From assembly GCA_022496205.1 (NCBI GenBank), contig WTXD01000002.1, positions 992,001 through 1,056,000 on the forward strand: a stretch of DNA of 64,000 bases, read 5' to 3'. This stretch comes from Gloeopeniophorella convolvens (Eukaryota > Basidiomycota > Agaricomycetes > Russulales). Both the position numbers and the translations under genes were made by a program. The notes beneath the pieces were generated by a model. It did not search any database, was not told the origin of the DNA, and saw only the letters and a program-made list of their open reading frames with translations. Positions 1 to 11,631 of the stretch are shown here, in pieces; the stretch's first letter is position 1, and every line of letters begins with the position of its first letter.

Positions 1-1644
1 CAGATTGACAAAATGGTTTCCTCGTACATCGGAGGGTGCGCATGTCTTGTTTCCTTGGTCATCCTGTCTTACGATGCCTTGTCCAGAAACAAGCATTTTG
101 AGCAACTATATCTCCAGGGAAAGATTTCTTTAGAGCTCGTACCTCAGGGCACACTCGCTGAGCGTCTGCGCGCCCACGCGGCCGGGATCCCGGCCTTTTT
201 CACACCCACTGGCGCCTCTACGGCTGTGGAGGAAGGTGCTGTCCCTATTCGCTACAACGAGGGTGGTATGTCAAACGGTGTCAAGCTTCCTGGGACCAAA
301 AAGGAATACCGCGAGTTTAACGGGAGGAGATACATCATGGAGCCCGCTATTGCTGGTGATGTCGCCTTTGTCAGAGCGTGGAAGGTGGATGAGGTCGGGA
401 ACACCGTGTTCAGGTGTGTTCAACAAAGTTCTTCCGTGAACACTATGGACGAACCACTCGGGACAGATATACCACGAACAACTTTAGCAGCGTCATGGCA
501 AAGAACGCGAAGCTGACCATCGTTGAGGTAAGTTAAGCTTAAGTATATATACTCCTCATGCCGGAGTTAACGGGCATTGAATGGGCACAGGCGGAACATA
601 TTGTTCCCGTTGGCTCGATCTCACCGAACGCTATCCACCTTCCCGGGATCTACGTCGATCGCATTGTACAGGCAACAGCAGAGAAGCAGATAGAGACTCG
701 GACTGTTGCCCAGGGCGCTTCGGACGGCCGAGATGCTGGCAAGCCTGCCGCCCTTGACCTCCGGCACAGGATTGCACGGCGCGCAGCGAAGGAGCTGAGA
801 GACGGTTATCATGTCAATCTGGGTATCGGAATGCCGACACTTGTTCCCGAGCATCTGCCTCACGGCGTGAAGGTGTGGTTGCAAAGCGAGAACGGCATCC
901 TCGGTATGGGCCCGTATCCAACCGAAGAGAAACTCGACGCGTAGGTATGTTTCCCAAGGTGCCCGCATGTGCCGAAACTGTTTTTTTTTTTTTTTTTTGC
1001 TCAGAGACATCATCAACGCTGGCAAAGAGACGGTCACGTTGTTACCAGGGGCATCAGTTTTCGGTGGGTCTGGATGCGTTCTCGACTGCAACTCAGTGAC
1101 GGAGACGGGGCTCCACAGATTCCAGCGAGTCGTTCGCGATGATTCGGGGAGGACATATTGATGTCGCTATCCTTGGGGTAGGCTGACGCTCCTTCATGTA
1201 AAGCACCGCTTCTCATCGGGTCATTCAGGCAATGCAAGTCTCGCAGGCGGGTGATATTGCCAATTTTATGATACCCGGGAAACTTGTGAAAGGTATTTTG
1301 GCAGACACCAATCATGAGACCCACGCTCACGAAATGGTGTACGAAACCTTCTAGGCATTGGCGGCGCCATGGACCTTGTCTCGAATCCGGATAATACCAA
1401 GGTTATCGTCGTGATGGAGCATTGCGCGAAGGATGGCAGCCCGAAAATTCTCAAACAGTGCTCGCTACCCCCGACGGGAGCCCGCGCAGTCAGCCAGATC
1501 ATCACTGAGCTTGGTGCCTTCGACGTAGACCGCCAAAAGGGCGAGCTGACGCTGATTGATCTGGCGGAGGGCGTCACTGTGGAAGAAGTGAGGGCGAAGA
1601 CTGGATGTGATTTCCACGTGAGAAGCCAGCTGGGGAAGCTGTGA
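1..1644 (+). CDS. Succinyl-CoA:3-ketoacid CoA-transferase, copy 1 (5' end outside window)
   Basis: This mitochondrial enzyme family moves CoA from succinyl-CoA to acetoacetate in ketone-body and acetate metabolism. The window opens inside an exon. Readable exons are 1-35, 87-413, 467-527, 591-940, 1005-1063, 1119-1177, 1229-1292 and 1355-1644, and they join in frame to 415 codons. Family landmarks are visible: [11 protein letters not shown] and AFFTPTGA in the first half, and [23 protein letters not shown] and the active-site-type DIINAGKET stretch in the second. The protein is collinear with the complete copy at 2054-4024. Two introns (1064-1118 and 1178-1228) are absent from that copy, and the intron at 941-1004 carries an 18-T tract before its acceptor. 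There is no internal stop or frameshift, so it looks functional rather than a pseudogene. The identity is firm; the 5' end is unseen. Confidence 0.93.
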
Positions 1645-2053
1645 GAGCGACGGTGTCTTTGTGCGCTAGCAGGCACTGTGTGTGATTAGGACGCATCGAT
1701 AGCAACATCAGTGATTTTTCTTTTTATAATACGAGTGGAAGCAAACGACGAATGCGATGGAACGGCGGACAGAGTCGAGAGCAGCGTCCGGCAAATCTCG
1801 GGATGCCGAGGTTCTCGCGGGCGGCAGCGTGCGGCGTGCCGATACGCCGAGCGGCTCATCTCTCCGAGCAGCTGGCCGTGCTCAACTCAGCTCTCAGCTT
1901 CTCACTCGACCATGAATATGATCGCCTGCCGAGCGGTTCAACTTCAGCTTTTCGGGATGCATAGCTCGTCGAATCCACGTCATCTTCCAGAAGCCGTATA
2001 AATGGCCTCTGGTGCCGTGCGGGTGTACCCCATACAACCCACTCTTCTACACC
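1645..2053. other. Intergenic spacer between the two SCOT copies
   Basis: About 410 bp without a supportable gene. It holds the 3' flank of copy 1 and the promoter of copy 2. Short ORFs here show no splice continuity with either neighbour. Confidence 0.6.
1997..2003 (+). promoter_or_regulatory. TATA box of SCOT copy 2
   Basis: TATAAAT lies 51 bp upstream of the ATG at 2054, a plausible distance for a fungal core promoter. It is read directly from the sequence; its function is inferred. Confidence 0.55.
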
Positions 2054-4024
2054 ATGTCTTCCTCTCTCTTCACCACCCAGTCTATTCTCCCCGCTCGCGC
2101 CTTCTTGCTGCGCCGACGGGCATGCAGACCATCTACCGCTATTCGCCTATTCTCGGTGGCACCTGCACTCTTGCCCAAGAACCTCAAGACCAAAGTTTGG
2201 ACATCTGCATCCGATGCGATCCGCGACGTCAAGTCGGGCGATATCGTTCTCAGCGGAGGTGTGCATTGCCTTCATTTTCAGCCTCTTGTCTGTACTGACC
2301 CATATATGCAGGGTTTGGTCTGTGCGGGATCCCCGAAACGTTGATCAAGGCGCTGTCGGTACGAAAGGAAATCGTCGGCCTGACAGCTGTCTCCAACAAC
2401 GCTGGAGCTGGACACAGTGGGTTGGGTATGTATACGCGCGTCAGGCTGTTCCATTTCTGTGCTCACCTGTCTTCTGGCAGCGCGACTCCTTGAATCGAAG
2501 CAGCTTGACAAGCTCATGATATCATACCTGGGAGGGTATGTCGCAATTATCCTTCTGACCCTTTCAGTGCTGACTAGAGCACATACTCGTAGGAACAAAT
2601 TCTTCGAGTCCATGTACCTCAAGGGCGAAGTCGGTCTCGAGCTTGTACCCCAAGGTACCCTCGTAGAACGCATGCGGGCACACGCGTCGGGAATGCCTGC
2701 CATCTTCACCCCTACGGGCGCACACACAGCGGTGGAGACTGGCGACATACCAATCCGCTTCAGGCCAGGAGGCCAAAAGGCAGGGGTCCAACAGCCCGGA
2801 AGCCAGAAAGAGACAAGAATTTTCAACGGAAAGCGCTATCTCCTCGAGCCAGCGATTGCCGGGGACGTCGCATTCGTTCATGCATGGAAAGCAGACGAAG
2901 TTGGCAACTGCATCTTCAAGTGAGATCTGGTTAATTATGCTGCAGCCTCTCGTGCTAAGGCAGCGCTCCAGGGACACAGCCAATAATTTCAATGCCGTCA
3001 TGGCAAGAAACGCCAAATTGACGATAGTCGAGGTAAGGTCCTTTCATTTCGTCAATTGAATCATCTCGTAATGAAACAATGACAGGCAGAACACATTGTG
3101 CCAGTTGGAAGCTTGAGTCCAAATGAGATCCATTTGCCCGGGATTTATGTGGACCGGATTGTGCAGGCCACAGAACCAAAGCAGATAGAGATCCTAGCTG
3201 TGGCTCCTGAGCAAGAAGCGACAGAAGAGAAGGGTCATCACGAGCGTAAGCTGGACATCCGCCGTCGCATCGCACGGCGCGCCGCAAAGGAAATCCAAGA
3301 AGGCAGCTATCTCAATCTCGGCGTTGGCCTGCCCACCCTCATCCCCGAGTACCTGCCAAAGGACATGCAGGTGTGGTTGGAGAGCGAGAATGGGATTCTC
3401 GGCATGGGACCTTACCCAACCAAGAATCAGGTGGACCCGTGAGTGTGGGGTCCAATCGCCGTGATGCAATTCTGACGCTCACTTTTGCGCGCAGGGACAT
3501 CATCAACGCTGGCAAGGAAACGACGACGCTGCTGCCTGGCGCCTCGACGTTTGATTCCGCAGAATCTTTCTCTCTGATCCGTGGAGGGCACCTTGACTTG
3601 GCAGTTCTGGGCGCAATGCAAGTATCGCAGGCAGGCGACATTGCAAATTACATGGTCCCTGGCAAGATGGTGAAAGGTGGGCATGGCTGGCTGCTCTTGA
3701 CCAGTTTGGAGCTGAAACGCTTCTCCAGGCATCGGCGGAGCTATGGATCTTGTCTCCAACCCGGAGAAGACGAAAATCATCGTGGTCATGCAACACTGTG
3801 CGAAAGATGGCTCGTCGAAGATCAAAAAGGCGTGCAGCTTGCCCGTGACGGGGGTTCGCGCTGTTAGCACCATCATCACCGAGCTGGCAGTCTTCAGAGT
3901 GGATCGGGAGGCAGGGGAGCTGGAGCTGGCCGAGCTGGCTGAAGGCGTGATGTTAGAGGAAGTGCGGGAACGGACTGAGGCAGAGTTCAGGGTTGCGGAT
4001 ACTGTGCAAGCGATGGGGTCGTAA
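2054..4024 (+). CDS. Succinyl-CoA:3-ketoacid CoA-transferase, copy 2 (complete)
   Basis: Complete SCOT/OXCT-type CoA-transferase of 530 aa, close to the usual family length. Exons are 2054-2258, 2312-2425, 2481-2535, 2593-2919, 2972-3032, 3086-3438, 3495-3676 and 3729-4024. The ATG at 2054 gives an Arg/Ser-rich, acid-poor N-terminus ([10 protein letters not shown]...[12 protein letters not shown]) typical of a mitochondrial presequence, followed by [21 protein letters not shown]. Landmarks are the glycine-rich [11 protein letters not shown] loop, [11 protein letters not shown], the NNAGAGHSG loop, the [12 protein letters not shown] motif that carries the catalytic-type glutamate, and DIINAGKET. 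It acts in the mitochondrial matrix on succinyl-CoA and acetoacetate. It lies head-to-tail after copy 1 with 409 bp between them, so the pair looks like a tandem duplication. The single exon 3495-3676 matches three exons of copy 1. Confidence 0.95.
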
Positions 4025-4273
4025 TAGAGTATGTCGAGTGTGCGCGAGTGTGTAGGATACATCTGTATGATGCACTGGTGAGAAATCTTGTGCTTAGAGT
4101 GAGCGGCTGGCTATAGCAGGCTATAGCCATCTAAGACGCCTGCAGCCAATTGGGGCTGATCGCGGTGGCGAGCGCGCGGTGACCACGGCTCGCGGCTGTC
4201 AGCAGTGGGCTTCGAATCCGACCGACTCGACTGGTTCCTCCTCCGTCTCCGTCTCTCGTCTCCTTCCACCACC

Positions 4274-6310
4274 ATGAGCTGGTTCACCTCTCTCTTTGCT
4301 CCTTCAAAGTCTTCCGCGCAGGGAAGGCGGAAGGTCCTCTCATCCACACAAGAGGCCTTCTCCCTCCCGTCCCCCGTTTTTGCTCAAAATGGCCCATTCA
4401 CCGCAGACTCGCTCGCCACTCCAGACCCAGATTCAGCTGCCACCCCGTCCTACACATACCCCCCGCAGCTGAATGGTTCTCAGTATAGCTACGTGTCCAC
4501 TGGGTACGTTAACGGACGTCGCCCTCCTGCCCCCTTCTGACATCACCGTTCGTCAGGACGTCATCCCGCGCAGGACCCACCTCCCTTTTACCCCTACACA
4601 ATGCTCCTCTATCACCTTCTCCCCCATACCCGCCGCTTGAGCAAACCTGGACTCGTCTCCGGAATTGGCTATCCAACGAATATCCCGAGCTAGGCGACAC
4701 GCTCAACTACGGCATCCTCCCTCAAGACCTCACCAACATAGAGATGCAATTCGGGTTCTCACTCCCTCAAGCCGTCCGTGACTCTTATCTCGTCGTCGAC
4801 GGTCAAGAGCCCGAGTCATCGGCTGGCTGCTCCGAGGGCCTCTTTTTCGGACTGCATCTCCTTCCCCTCGACGAGGTCCTCGACGAATGGAGATTCTGGC
4901 GCGAGGTCGACGACGACCCAAATACCGGAGCACATCCGCGCCTGCGCGAGGTTATGCAGTCTGTGCCGCCGGAGTGGATCCGCAGGGAATACTCTCAGCG
5001 CGGATGGATCCCGCTTATATCAGACAAAACCGGCAACTACGTGGGCGTCGATCTCAATCCGGGCGAAGGAGGATCCGTCGGTCAAGCCATCGTTTTCGGA
5101 CGTGACTTTGATACCAAGGTCGTGCTCTGGAGAGGTGACGGCCCCGCCGGATGGGCGCGCTGGCTCGCTAGCTTTGTAGAAGAGCTCGAGTCCGGTGAGG
5201 GCATTGAGCTCGGCGTCACAAACGAGGATGAGGGAAGCGAAGATGACGTTGGATACGAGAGCTACTTCTTTGATGGTACAGGGCGCGGGTCGGGTGAAGG
5301 GAACGGGGGTGCTGCGGCAGGCGGCATGCGCCTGGGAGGCGAGTACCGTGGCTGGACAACCCTCGAGGCTTGGGCGGATAGGAGTGTGCGGAAATGGCGT
5401 GAGGCCGGTCTTGTCCCAGACCCTCCCGCCGAGGAAGACAAGGGGAAGGTACGCCTGTTCTTTCTGGTGTTACTCCGTACTTTCTTATTTTCCTCTATAG
5501 GCGCCGGAGAAAGTGGGTCTTGGCGTTCTAAATCTAACAAATGGCACTGCGTCCGGCGCCGAAGTGCCCATTCCCGTGTTTGCGGATGTCAGCAACACAA
5601 CACCTACTCAGGCTAACGGGCAAGACCATCTGTCGAAGGGGCCCCTTCCCGTCATTTCCATCACCAAGCCGCCCGCCCCTCGGCCAGTGGACCTCCCGAC
5701 TCATGATGATATCGCCCCTGCTGGCCTTGATTCCGAATCCTTTCCTGACGATATCGAGAGCAGAGGGGCGCTGATGCAGGAAACTAGCCATCTCCCCTTC
5801 GAACTTCCAAATACCAGGCAGGTGGAGAGCACATCTATTGCCTCCAAACCATCCCAGAGAGCAACGAATTCGATATCCGGGTCCGCTGTTCCCTCCTCAT
5901 CGACCGCCCGAGCACCGGCGGCGCCAACAGCTGGCGTAGCCAACCTCTTGGACGATGCCGCGCCTGCGTTGGCTGCGTCACCGTTGAAGCCTTCTCCCTC
6001 TCCTGGCTCCTCACCGCAGTCTGCGTCGCCTCCCTCACTTGTTCCCATGGAAGCCACACCTTCGTCTCCTTCCGCCAATGGCCATGAGTCCGATGCGGAG
6101 GATGTGGGTCTCACAACTACAATCCGGCTGGTAGACAACGATAGCGAGGCGGAGAGCGCGCCTGACTCGGGTGACAGCTTCGTACAGGTGGAAGTCTCTC
6201 CTAGCAAGCCTGCTTCGTCCACCGGACCCTCAATACCGTCTTCGGGCAAGGCGTCTGCGGGAGCCGGGCGCAAAAAGGGGGCCCAGCAGAAGAAGCAGCC
6301 AGCGGATTGA
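4274..6310 (+). CDS. Smi1/Knr4 family cell-wall/growth regulator
   Basis: 643-aa protein from exons 4274-4503, 4557-5448 and 5501-6310. In yeast, Smi1/Knr4 links cell-wall integrity signalling, glucan synthesis and cell-cycle progression. The N-terminus (MSWFTSLFAPSK) matches the short family start. The globular SMI1_KNR4 domain runs from about residue 100 to 330, with LSNEYPELGDTLNYGI, YLVVDGQEPESS and a GLFFGLHLLPLDEV segment, then the WIPLISDKTGNYVGVDLNPG and GQAIVFGRDFDTKVVLWRG motifs typical of the fold. The C-terminal part (from about residue 375) is a long Pro/Ser/Ala-rich, probably disordered tail that ends in a basic GRKKGAQQKKQ stretch. Such tails are usual in fungal Knr4. The gene follows SCOT copy 2 on the same strand; no functional link is implied. 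Confidence 0.9.
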
Positions 6311-6768
6311 CGGACTCGGTATGATGGGCGTGATTGACACTGCTTTTGTGATTGAGTGCTGGACACTATTTATTTGCCGGTTCATTGACTAGTACATCGC
6401 ATGTTAATCATCCATCTCTTACAACCCAAGCCCATGTACGCTCGCACTTTTCTGATACCCCCGTAATCGCATAACACGGTGTCTGCTCCGGGCAGAGATC
6501 TAAAGTATGAAAACCCGTTGTGTCCATATAGAATGGCGTGAGGTATCTATTGCAGACCCGTATCCTCATACTGTCGCTGGAAATATTCTACGTCTGCAAG
6601 TCTGAAAGTTCCGAGTCGGCGTGCTCCTCCGAGCGAACCGAAATAGATAGACGCCTGTGGTCACGGTCACGAAGCACGTGACTAGCCCGCATTGAGGCAG
6701 CGCGACTTTGGAGGTCGCTCTGTCCAGTGCCCCCGCGGCAGCATACATCCCGCGGCTGCCTCTCCATC
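6311..6768. other. Intergenic region before EAF1
   Basis: 458 bp without a supportable gene. It contains a palindromic CACGTG (6675-6680) 89 bp before the next ATG, a possible bHLH-factor site for the gene at 6769. Nothing else stands out. Confidence 0.5.
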
Positions 6769-9700
6769 ATGTCCTCTTCGCCCACTCCAGACTCTCTTCT
6801 CGAAGAACGTCTGGCACAACTCAAGTGAGTCCGCGCCTACGCTTCGCCCGTGCATGACTGTGAATTGCCACCCACAGCGAAATAACGCGGCGCAGGAATG
6901 ACTACCTCCGTGAGATGTTCATTCTGCTGCAGAAACGTAATAGCGTCGAGTCTGTCTTGGCCATGGAAGACGGAAACGATCCCGCGCTCGAGGCGTTTAT
7001 GGAGCGGTTCGACATTTCCAAAGCGTGCGCCTGCCATGCTCTTTCCTCTCCGCGCTAGCGCTCACGCTGCAGCTTTGCCTTCGTAGTCAGGAGGCCGGGA
7101 GCATCGCGCTGCTTGCCGAGAGCGAGTTCGCACCGTCTCCGCCTCCGTCCCGTTCTAGCAGCGAACGAGCGACACCGACACCGGACATACCCCCTCACGC
7201 GCCATCGGCGTCCCCGACCTCTCAGGCGTTCGCATCTCCCGCATCGCAGCCTGTAGACACGGAAATGCGCCCTGCTACTCCGGTCGAAGAAATCCCTCTG
7301 GAGCCAGAAGAGCCTCCCTCTCTGCCACCCGAAAGAACGCCAGAGGCGGTCGAGGAGCCGCCACTTGAGCATCCCGAACAGGAACCACCTTCTAACGAAG
7401 ATTATATCCCTATTGTGGGCGCCACGGTGGCGTCGGCGGCGCCTTCGCCTCGGGAGACTCTAGAGCCCGTGGTTGATGACTTCCACGTTGAGATCCCGCA
7501 GGCGGTCACGGTGGACGCTGAAGATGCTGCGTCTCCCATCCAACTGGATGCTGAACTGCCTGAGCCGACTGCCGAGGAGGTAGCTCAAGAGCTTATGTCT
7601 GAGATTCTCGCTTCTCCCGTCACCGCGCCGGGGGCCATGGAGGTCGATGCTGCGGAAGTCCTGCAGCTCGACCCGACTGAGGTTGCTGCGACGCCTGCCC
7701 CTGAGGAGGAGCAGGCTGGAGTGCCGCCGCCAGACTCCGAGGCGCTACATGTGCAGTCAGAGGCTTCGCCGACCCCGGAGCCACCCCCGGCTCCCGTTGT
7801 GCTTGCTCTGCCTCCTTCGGCGTTCATGCTTCCTCCCAAGCCCTCAACGGAGGTGTTCATCCCCGTCAGCCTCGCCCCCGCCCTGGAGCCCCCTCAGTTC
7901 GCGCTCATCTCGACTGCTCCCGAACCCCGGCCCCCTTCTACAACTGACTGGCCTGAGCCTGAGTTCTCTCTCAGTCGCGAATACACACTTCCAGCTGCGA
8001 AGTCGTTCCCTGCGGATCAGCAGCGCAGGCTAAAGCTTGGTAAAAGCCAGCGCAAGAAAGACAAGGACAAGGGAGCAGCGGAAGGTCGCAAAGACTGGAC
8101 AGACGACTGGGCAGCTGTAGGGATCAACAAGTGGGGTGTGTCTATCAAGGCGAACCCGCTGTGGAAGAGGGTGTCCCGTGCCACGAAAACCATGAGCACT
8201 CACGATTGGGGTGTAAGCATCTCGCGTTGTGTACGGCCTACGTTGATCAGCCGCCTTTAGGTTGCCTTCCATGAGCTTCGCTTCATTCGTGTTTTAGAGC
8301 GCATAGAGAAGCTCAAGGAGGAAGGAAAGTGGAGCTATCGCCAGCCCAAAAAGCAGCGTGGTGTCGGGAGTGTATCTAAAACGCATTGGGATTACCTCCT
8401 GGACGAGATGGTAAGCTGATACGTCGCAATTCTGCATAACTCTGAACCACGTTGCTCAGCACTGGATGCGTACCGATTTTCGCGAGGAACGTAGGTGGAA
8501 GATTGCCATCGCGTACAAGCTTTCCACCGCCGTGCTCGAATGGCATCGTGCAGGCGACAGGGAAACTAGAAAAGCGAAGGGCATTGTCGTGGATTGGACC
8601 CGGCCAGTTCTTGACGAGTCCCGAGACCTCGATGATGTAGAAATGATCATCGAGCAGGGGCAGGACGCGGGCGAAGCCGCTCAGGAAGACTACGACAGGC
8701 CTGCTTCTACGGCCCTCATCTCTGCAGATTACGGCACTGATGACAGCGACGACGAACAAGAGCTCGAGAAGCAAGAGGTCGCTGACGCTCTCGAGCCTCG
8801 TATCGTCCTGGAAGATGCCTTGGGGCACGCCGAGCGGAGTGAATCAACGCAGCCGGAGAATGAGGTTCAACCAAAGGAAGAGGATCTAGATGACCCGTCG
8901 GTCTTGCAGGAGCAGTCGTCTACCCCCGCCATGGACGTAGACGCCAGGCCGGATGGAGCAGCAGCACCTGGGCCTAGCAATTCCACTGTCACCAGCGAAC
9001 CCGCCCCTCCGGACGCCCATCCTGGTCTCAGGCCAACGTCAGATAATCCCATCCTAGGTTCGGACGCAGCTCCCGAGGCTGCTGTTGAGCAGCCAGCACC
9101 CCCGACATCCAAACAACAGCCTAAACCAAGCATTTACTCACCTCTGCGTAGTCATATCGCGTACTACGACTACGACGCACTCGTTCTCAACTTTGACGAC
9201 CTTCACATCCACAAAGCTCGCGACACTACTTTAGATGACCCGTCTCACGACATGCTCCCTCCGCCGACCGACATATCGCAAATATTTCCCGAAATTTCCT
9301 TTGCCTTTGTCGAGTCACCCCCATCAGTCGGACAACCTGGCTCGCAGGCCGAAGGAAAGAAGAAGTCAGAGAAGCGGGACCGCGACGATCCTCATAAGCG
9401 ATCCGATCTCACGATGCATAGCAAGATGACACCTATGGGGTCGTTCATGCGTGCGCGTCCGACGCTGTTGGCAGCTTTGAACCCGTCGGTGCGTTGGGAG
9501 GGCGACCACTGGGCGAGCTTCGACGATGCCCCTGTCACGCTTGACTTTGAGGCCCCTCACAGAGCCCCTGATGAGCCGTCCAACAGTACGTGCTCTTGTT
9601 ATCTTACGTTTGGTCGATCCTCACGGCTGTTGTAAGGCATATTCGACGGAGGAAAGCCTAATATCTTTATCCCAGACGACGATGTCGTGTTACCTAATAC

Positions 9701-11296
9701 ACCGCGGGACGCGCTCAAGCGTGCTGCAGCAGACGCATCCTGGACTGCGCAGGATGATCTGTTGCTCAAGCGTCTGGTAGAGAAATACCCCAGGAACTGG
9801 GGTCTCGTGGCCGACGCACTGAATTCGTCGCGTGCGGCTATCAGCATAGAGCGGCGCGCCGACTGGGAGTGCAAAGAACGCTATAGATTCCGGTGGCTGG
9901 GCAAAGAGCGGACCGAGCGGGACTTCACTCAGCCAGTCCCACAGAGTGCTCAAGATGGTCCTTCCTCTTCCTCTTCCCGGCCGTCCCAGTCGCAGATCAC
10001 GACGAGGAAACGCATGGCCAGCGTCAGCTCCTCGACAGTGAACGCGACGCCAGCTCCAGCAGCCAGTTATGAACCGAGGAAACGACGTAGACACGTTCTG
10101 ATGTTCGAGACGCTCCGGAAAGTGGCGAAGAAGCGCGAGGCCGCTGCAAAAGCTGCTGGTGGGTTGACCTGCCGTCAAAATAGCGTCTCGTATCTAACCT
10201 GATCCATCAAGCCAACCCTCGGAAGCCATCAATTATTCACGACACGCACGGGCAATTCTCAAAGCTGCCCAGACTCACTCCTGCCGAGCTGAGTCGCATG
10301 AAAGCTGAGAAAGAAGCGCAAGATATGCAGCAAGCTATTTCCAGGCGGAGAGAAGAGGCGCAACGACAGCAAATGCTCCAACGCATGGGCAACGGTACCA
10401 ACGGACAGCCTCACGTACGTCCCGCCGCCTGCTCCGTGCGAAGGCTAACGAACGTTATTGCAGACCCCGGGCCAAGTCCCCGTCGCTCAAGCACCAAACC
10501 AGCCGCAGGGACAATCGGCGCAGCAGCCAACCCCGACAGCTACGACGCCAAGACCGCAACTCAACGGGCAGGCCGTGCCGCAAATACGCTCTCAGGTCAA
10601 CATTTCGCAGCAACAGCGGCTGCCCGCCGCCACCGCTGCCGCTGCCGCGCCACGCATGCCACCGCAACAGATGCTGCAGGTACAGGCTGCGCAGCAGCGC
10701 GTTCTGGCCGCCGCAAATGCGAACATGGGTGCTGCTGGTCCCAACATGGGCGCCCCTCACCTCTCTCCAGGTTTTTCCCAGCGGTTGCCGGCGTCCTCTC
10801 CGGTAGTTCCACATTCTTCGCCGCCGCGCACATCGACGACGCCTAATCCGCCGCGCCCGCCGTCGGCCTCGCAACACCCCGGCCTCCCGCAGCCCTCGCC
10901 GAACCTCCCGCACGCAGCGGCGGCGGCAGCTGCTGCTGCTGCGGTGCGGCAGACGCCGAACGCGGCGCTGTACTACCCACCGGTGCTGCACGGCGCGCAG
11001 TTCACGCAGGAGCAGATGGAGCAGGCGATGCGCATCCAACAGAGCCTCATGGTGAGCCGCCGCTGCAGCCTGCGCCGTAGGACTGAACGCGAGCGCAGCA
11101 CCGCCACACGATGATGCAGGGGTACGCGCAGGCCGCGCAGGCGCAGGCCGCGGCGCAGCACCAGGCACAGGTACTCGCGCAGGCGCATGCTCAGGCGCAG
11201 GCGCAGGCTCAAGCGCAGGCGCAGGCTCAAGCGCAGGCTCAGGCGCAAGCGCAGGGACAGGCAGGTGCGCAGGGGCCGTACGCGCCGCAGTCGTAG
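6769..11296 (+). CDS. EAF1: NuA4 histone acetyltransferase scaffold Eaf1/Vid21 (HSA + SANT)
   Basis: 1364-aa protein from nine exons: 6769-6824, 6878-7024, 7087-8212, 8261-8410, 8460-9585, 9637-10158, 10212-10414, 10464-11051 and 11120-11296. Eaf1 is the platform subunit of the NuA4 H4/H2A acetyltransferase. The HSA domain spans about residues 440-550 ([17 protein letters not shown], then [19 protein letters not shown]); in the family it binds actin and Arp4. The SANT/Myb domain is at about 900-960 ([31 protein letters not shown]). Between and before these lie acidic, Pro-rich low-complexity segments. The C-terminus is Gln/Pro/Ala-rich and ends in a Gln-Ala dipeptide run encoded by a hexanucleotide repeat. 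An N-terminal helix ([20 protein letters not shown]) also fits Vid21. The order HSA-SANT-Q-rich tail separates it from Swr1 and Ino80, which have an ATPase. Confidence 0.9.
11172..11260 (+). repeat. (CAGGCN)n hexanucleotide repeat in EAF1 last exon
   Basis: Imperfect tandem hexamers of the CAGGCG/CAGGCT/CAAGCG type encode an alternating Gln-Ala run of about 15 dipeptides at the C-terminus of Eaf1. The antisense frame yields Leu-Arg repeats that are only a shadow. Such tracts are prone to length change between strains. Confidence 0.85.
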
Positions 11297-11631
11297 GGCT
11301 GGGTGCGCTGCATATAGAGAGCTCTCTTCTGTCTGCGTTGCATTCTGTTGTGTCACATACTCGTACATACTATCCTTCGGTTCCACGAACGTTCGCGCTT
11401 TGTCTCTGCCGCCGCGTGACGCGTCCCCGCAGAGCAAGCATTGGCTATGTGGCCCGGCACCTCGCAGCCCGGTATGAGAGTTGCTTCCGTGCGTGGGGAG
11501 AGTGCGCAGCGCGATGATGACATCATGACGCGGCGGCCCCGTGCCAGCCCGAACAGTTCTATAAAATGCGTCCTGCGCGCGCCCCGCACCCTTCACCACC
11601 ACCGTACAGCACGTTCGGCCTCAGTACAAGG
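11297..11631. other. Intergenic region upstream of the 79-aa gene
   Basis: 335 bp with no gene. It ends in a strong core promoter (TATA at 11560-11566). An ACGCGT hexamer occurs near 11418, but that hexamer is not rare in this GC-rich sequence. Confidence 0.5.
11560..11566 (+). promoter_or_regulatory. TATA box
   Basis: TATAAAA lies 66 bp before the ATG at 11632. It is one of the clearest TATA boxes in the window, which suggests an inducible or highly expressed small gene. Confidence 0.6.

Noticed and set aside
1..1644. SCOT copy 1 as a pseudogene because simple ORFs break around 944-1160
   Set aside because: The breaks are removed by two short introns with good GT/AG borders; the joined frame aligns fully with copy 2.
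10973..11602. Minus-strand ORF rich in Leu-Arg repeats
   Set aside because: It is the antisense shadow of the Gln-Ala repeat of EAF1.
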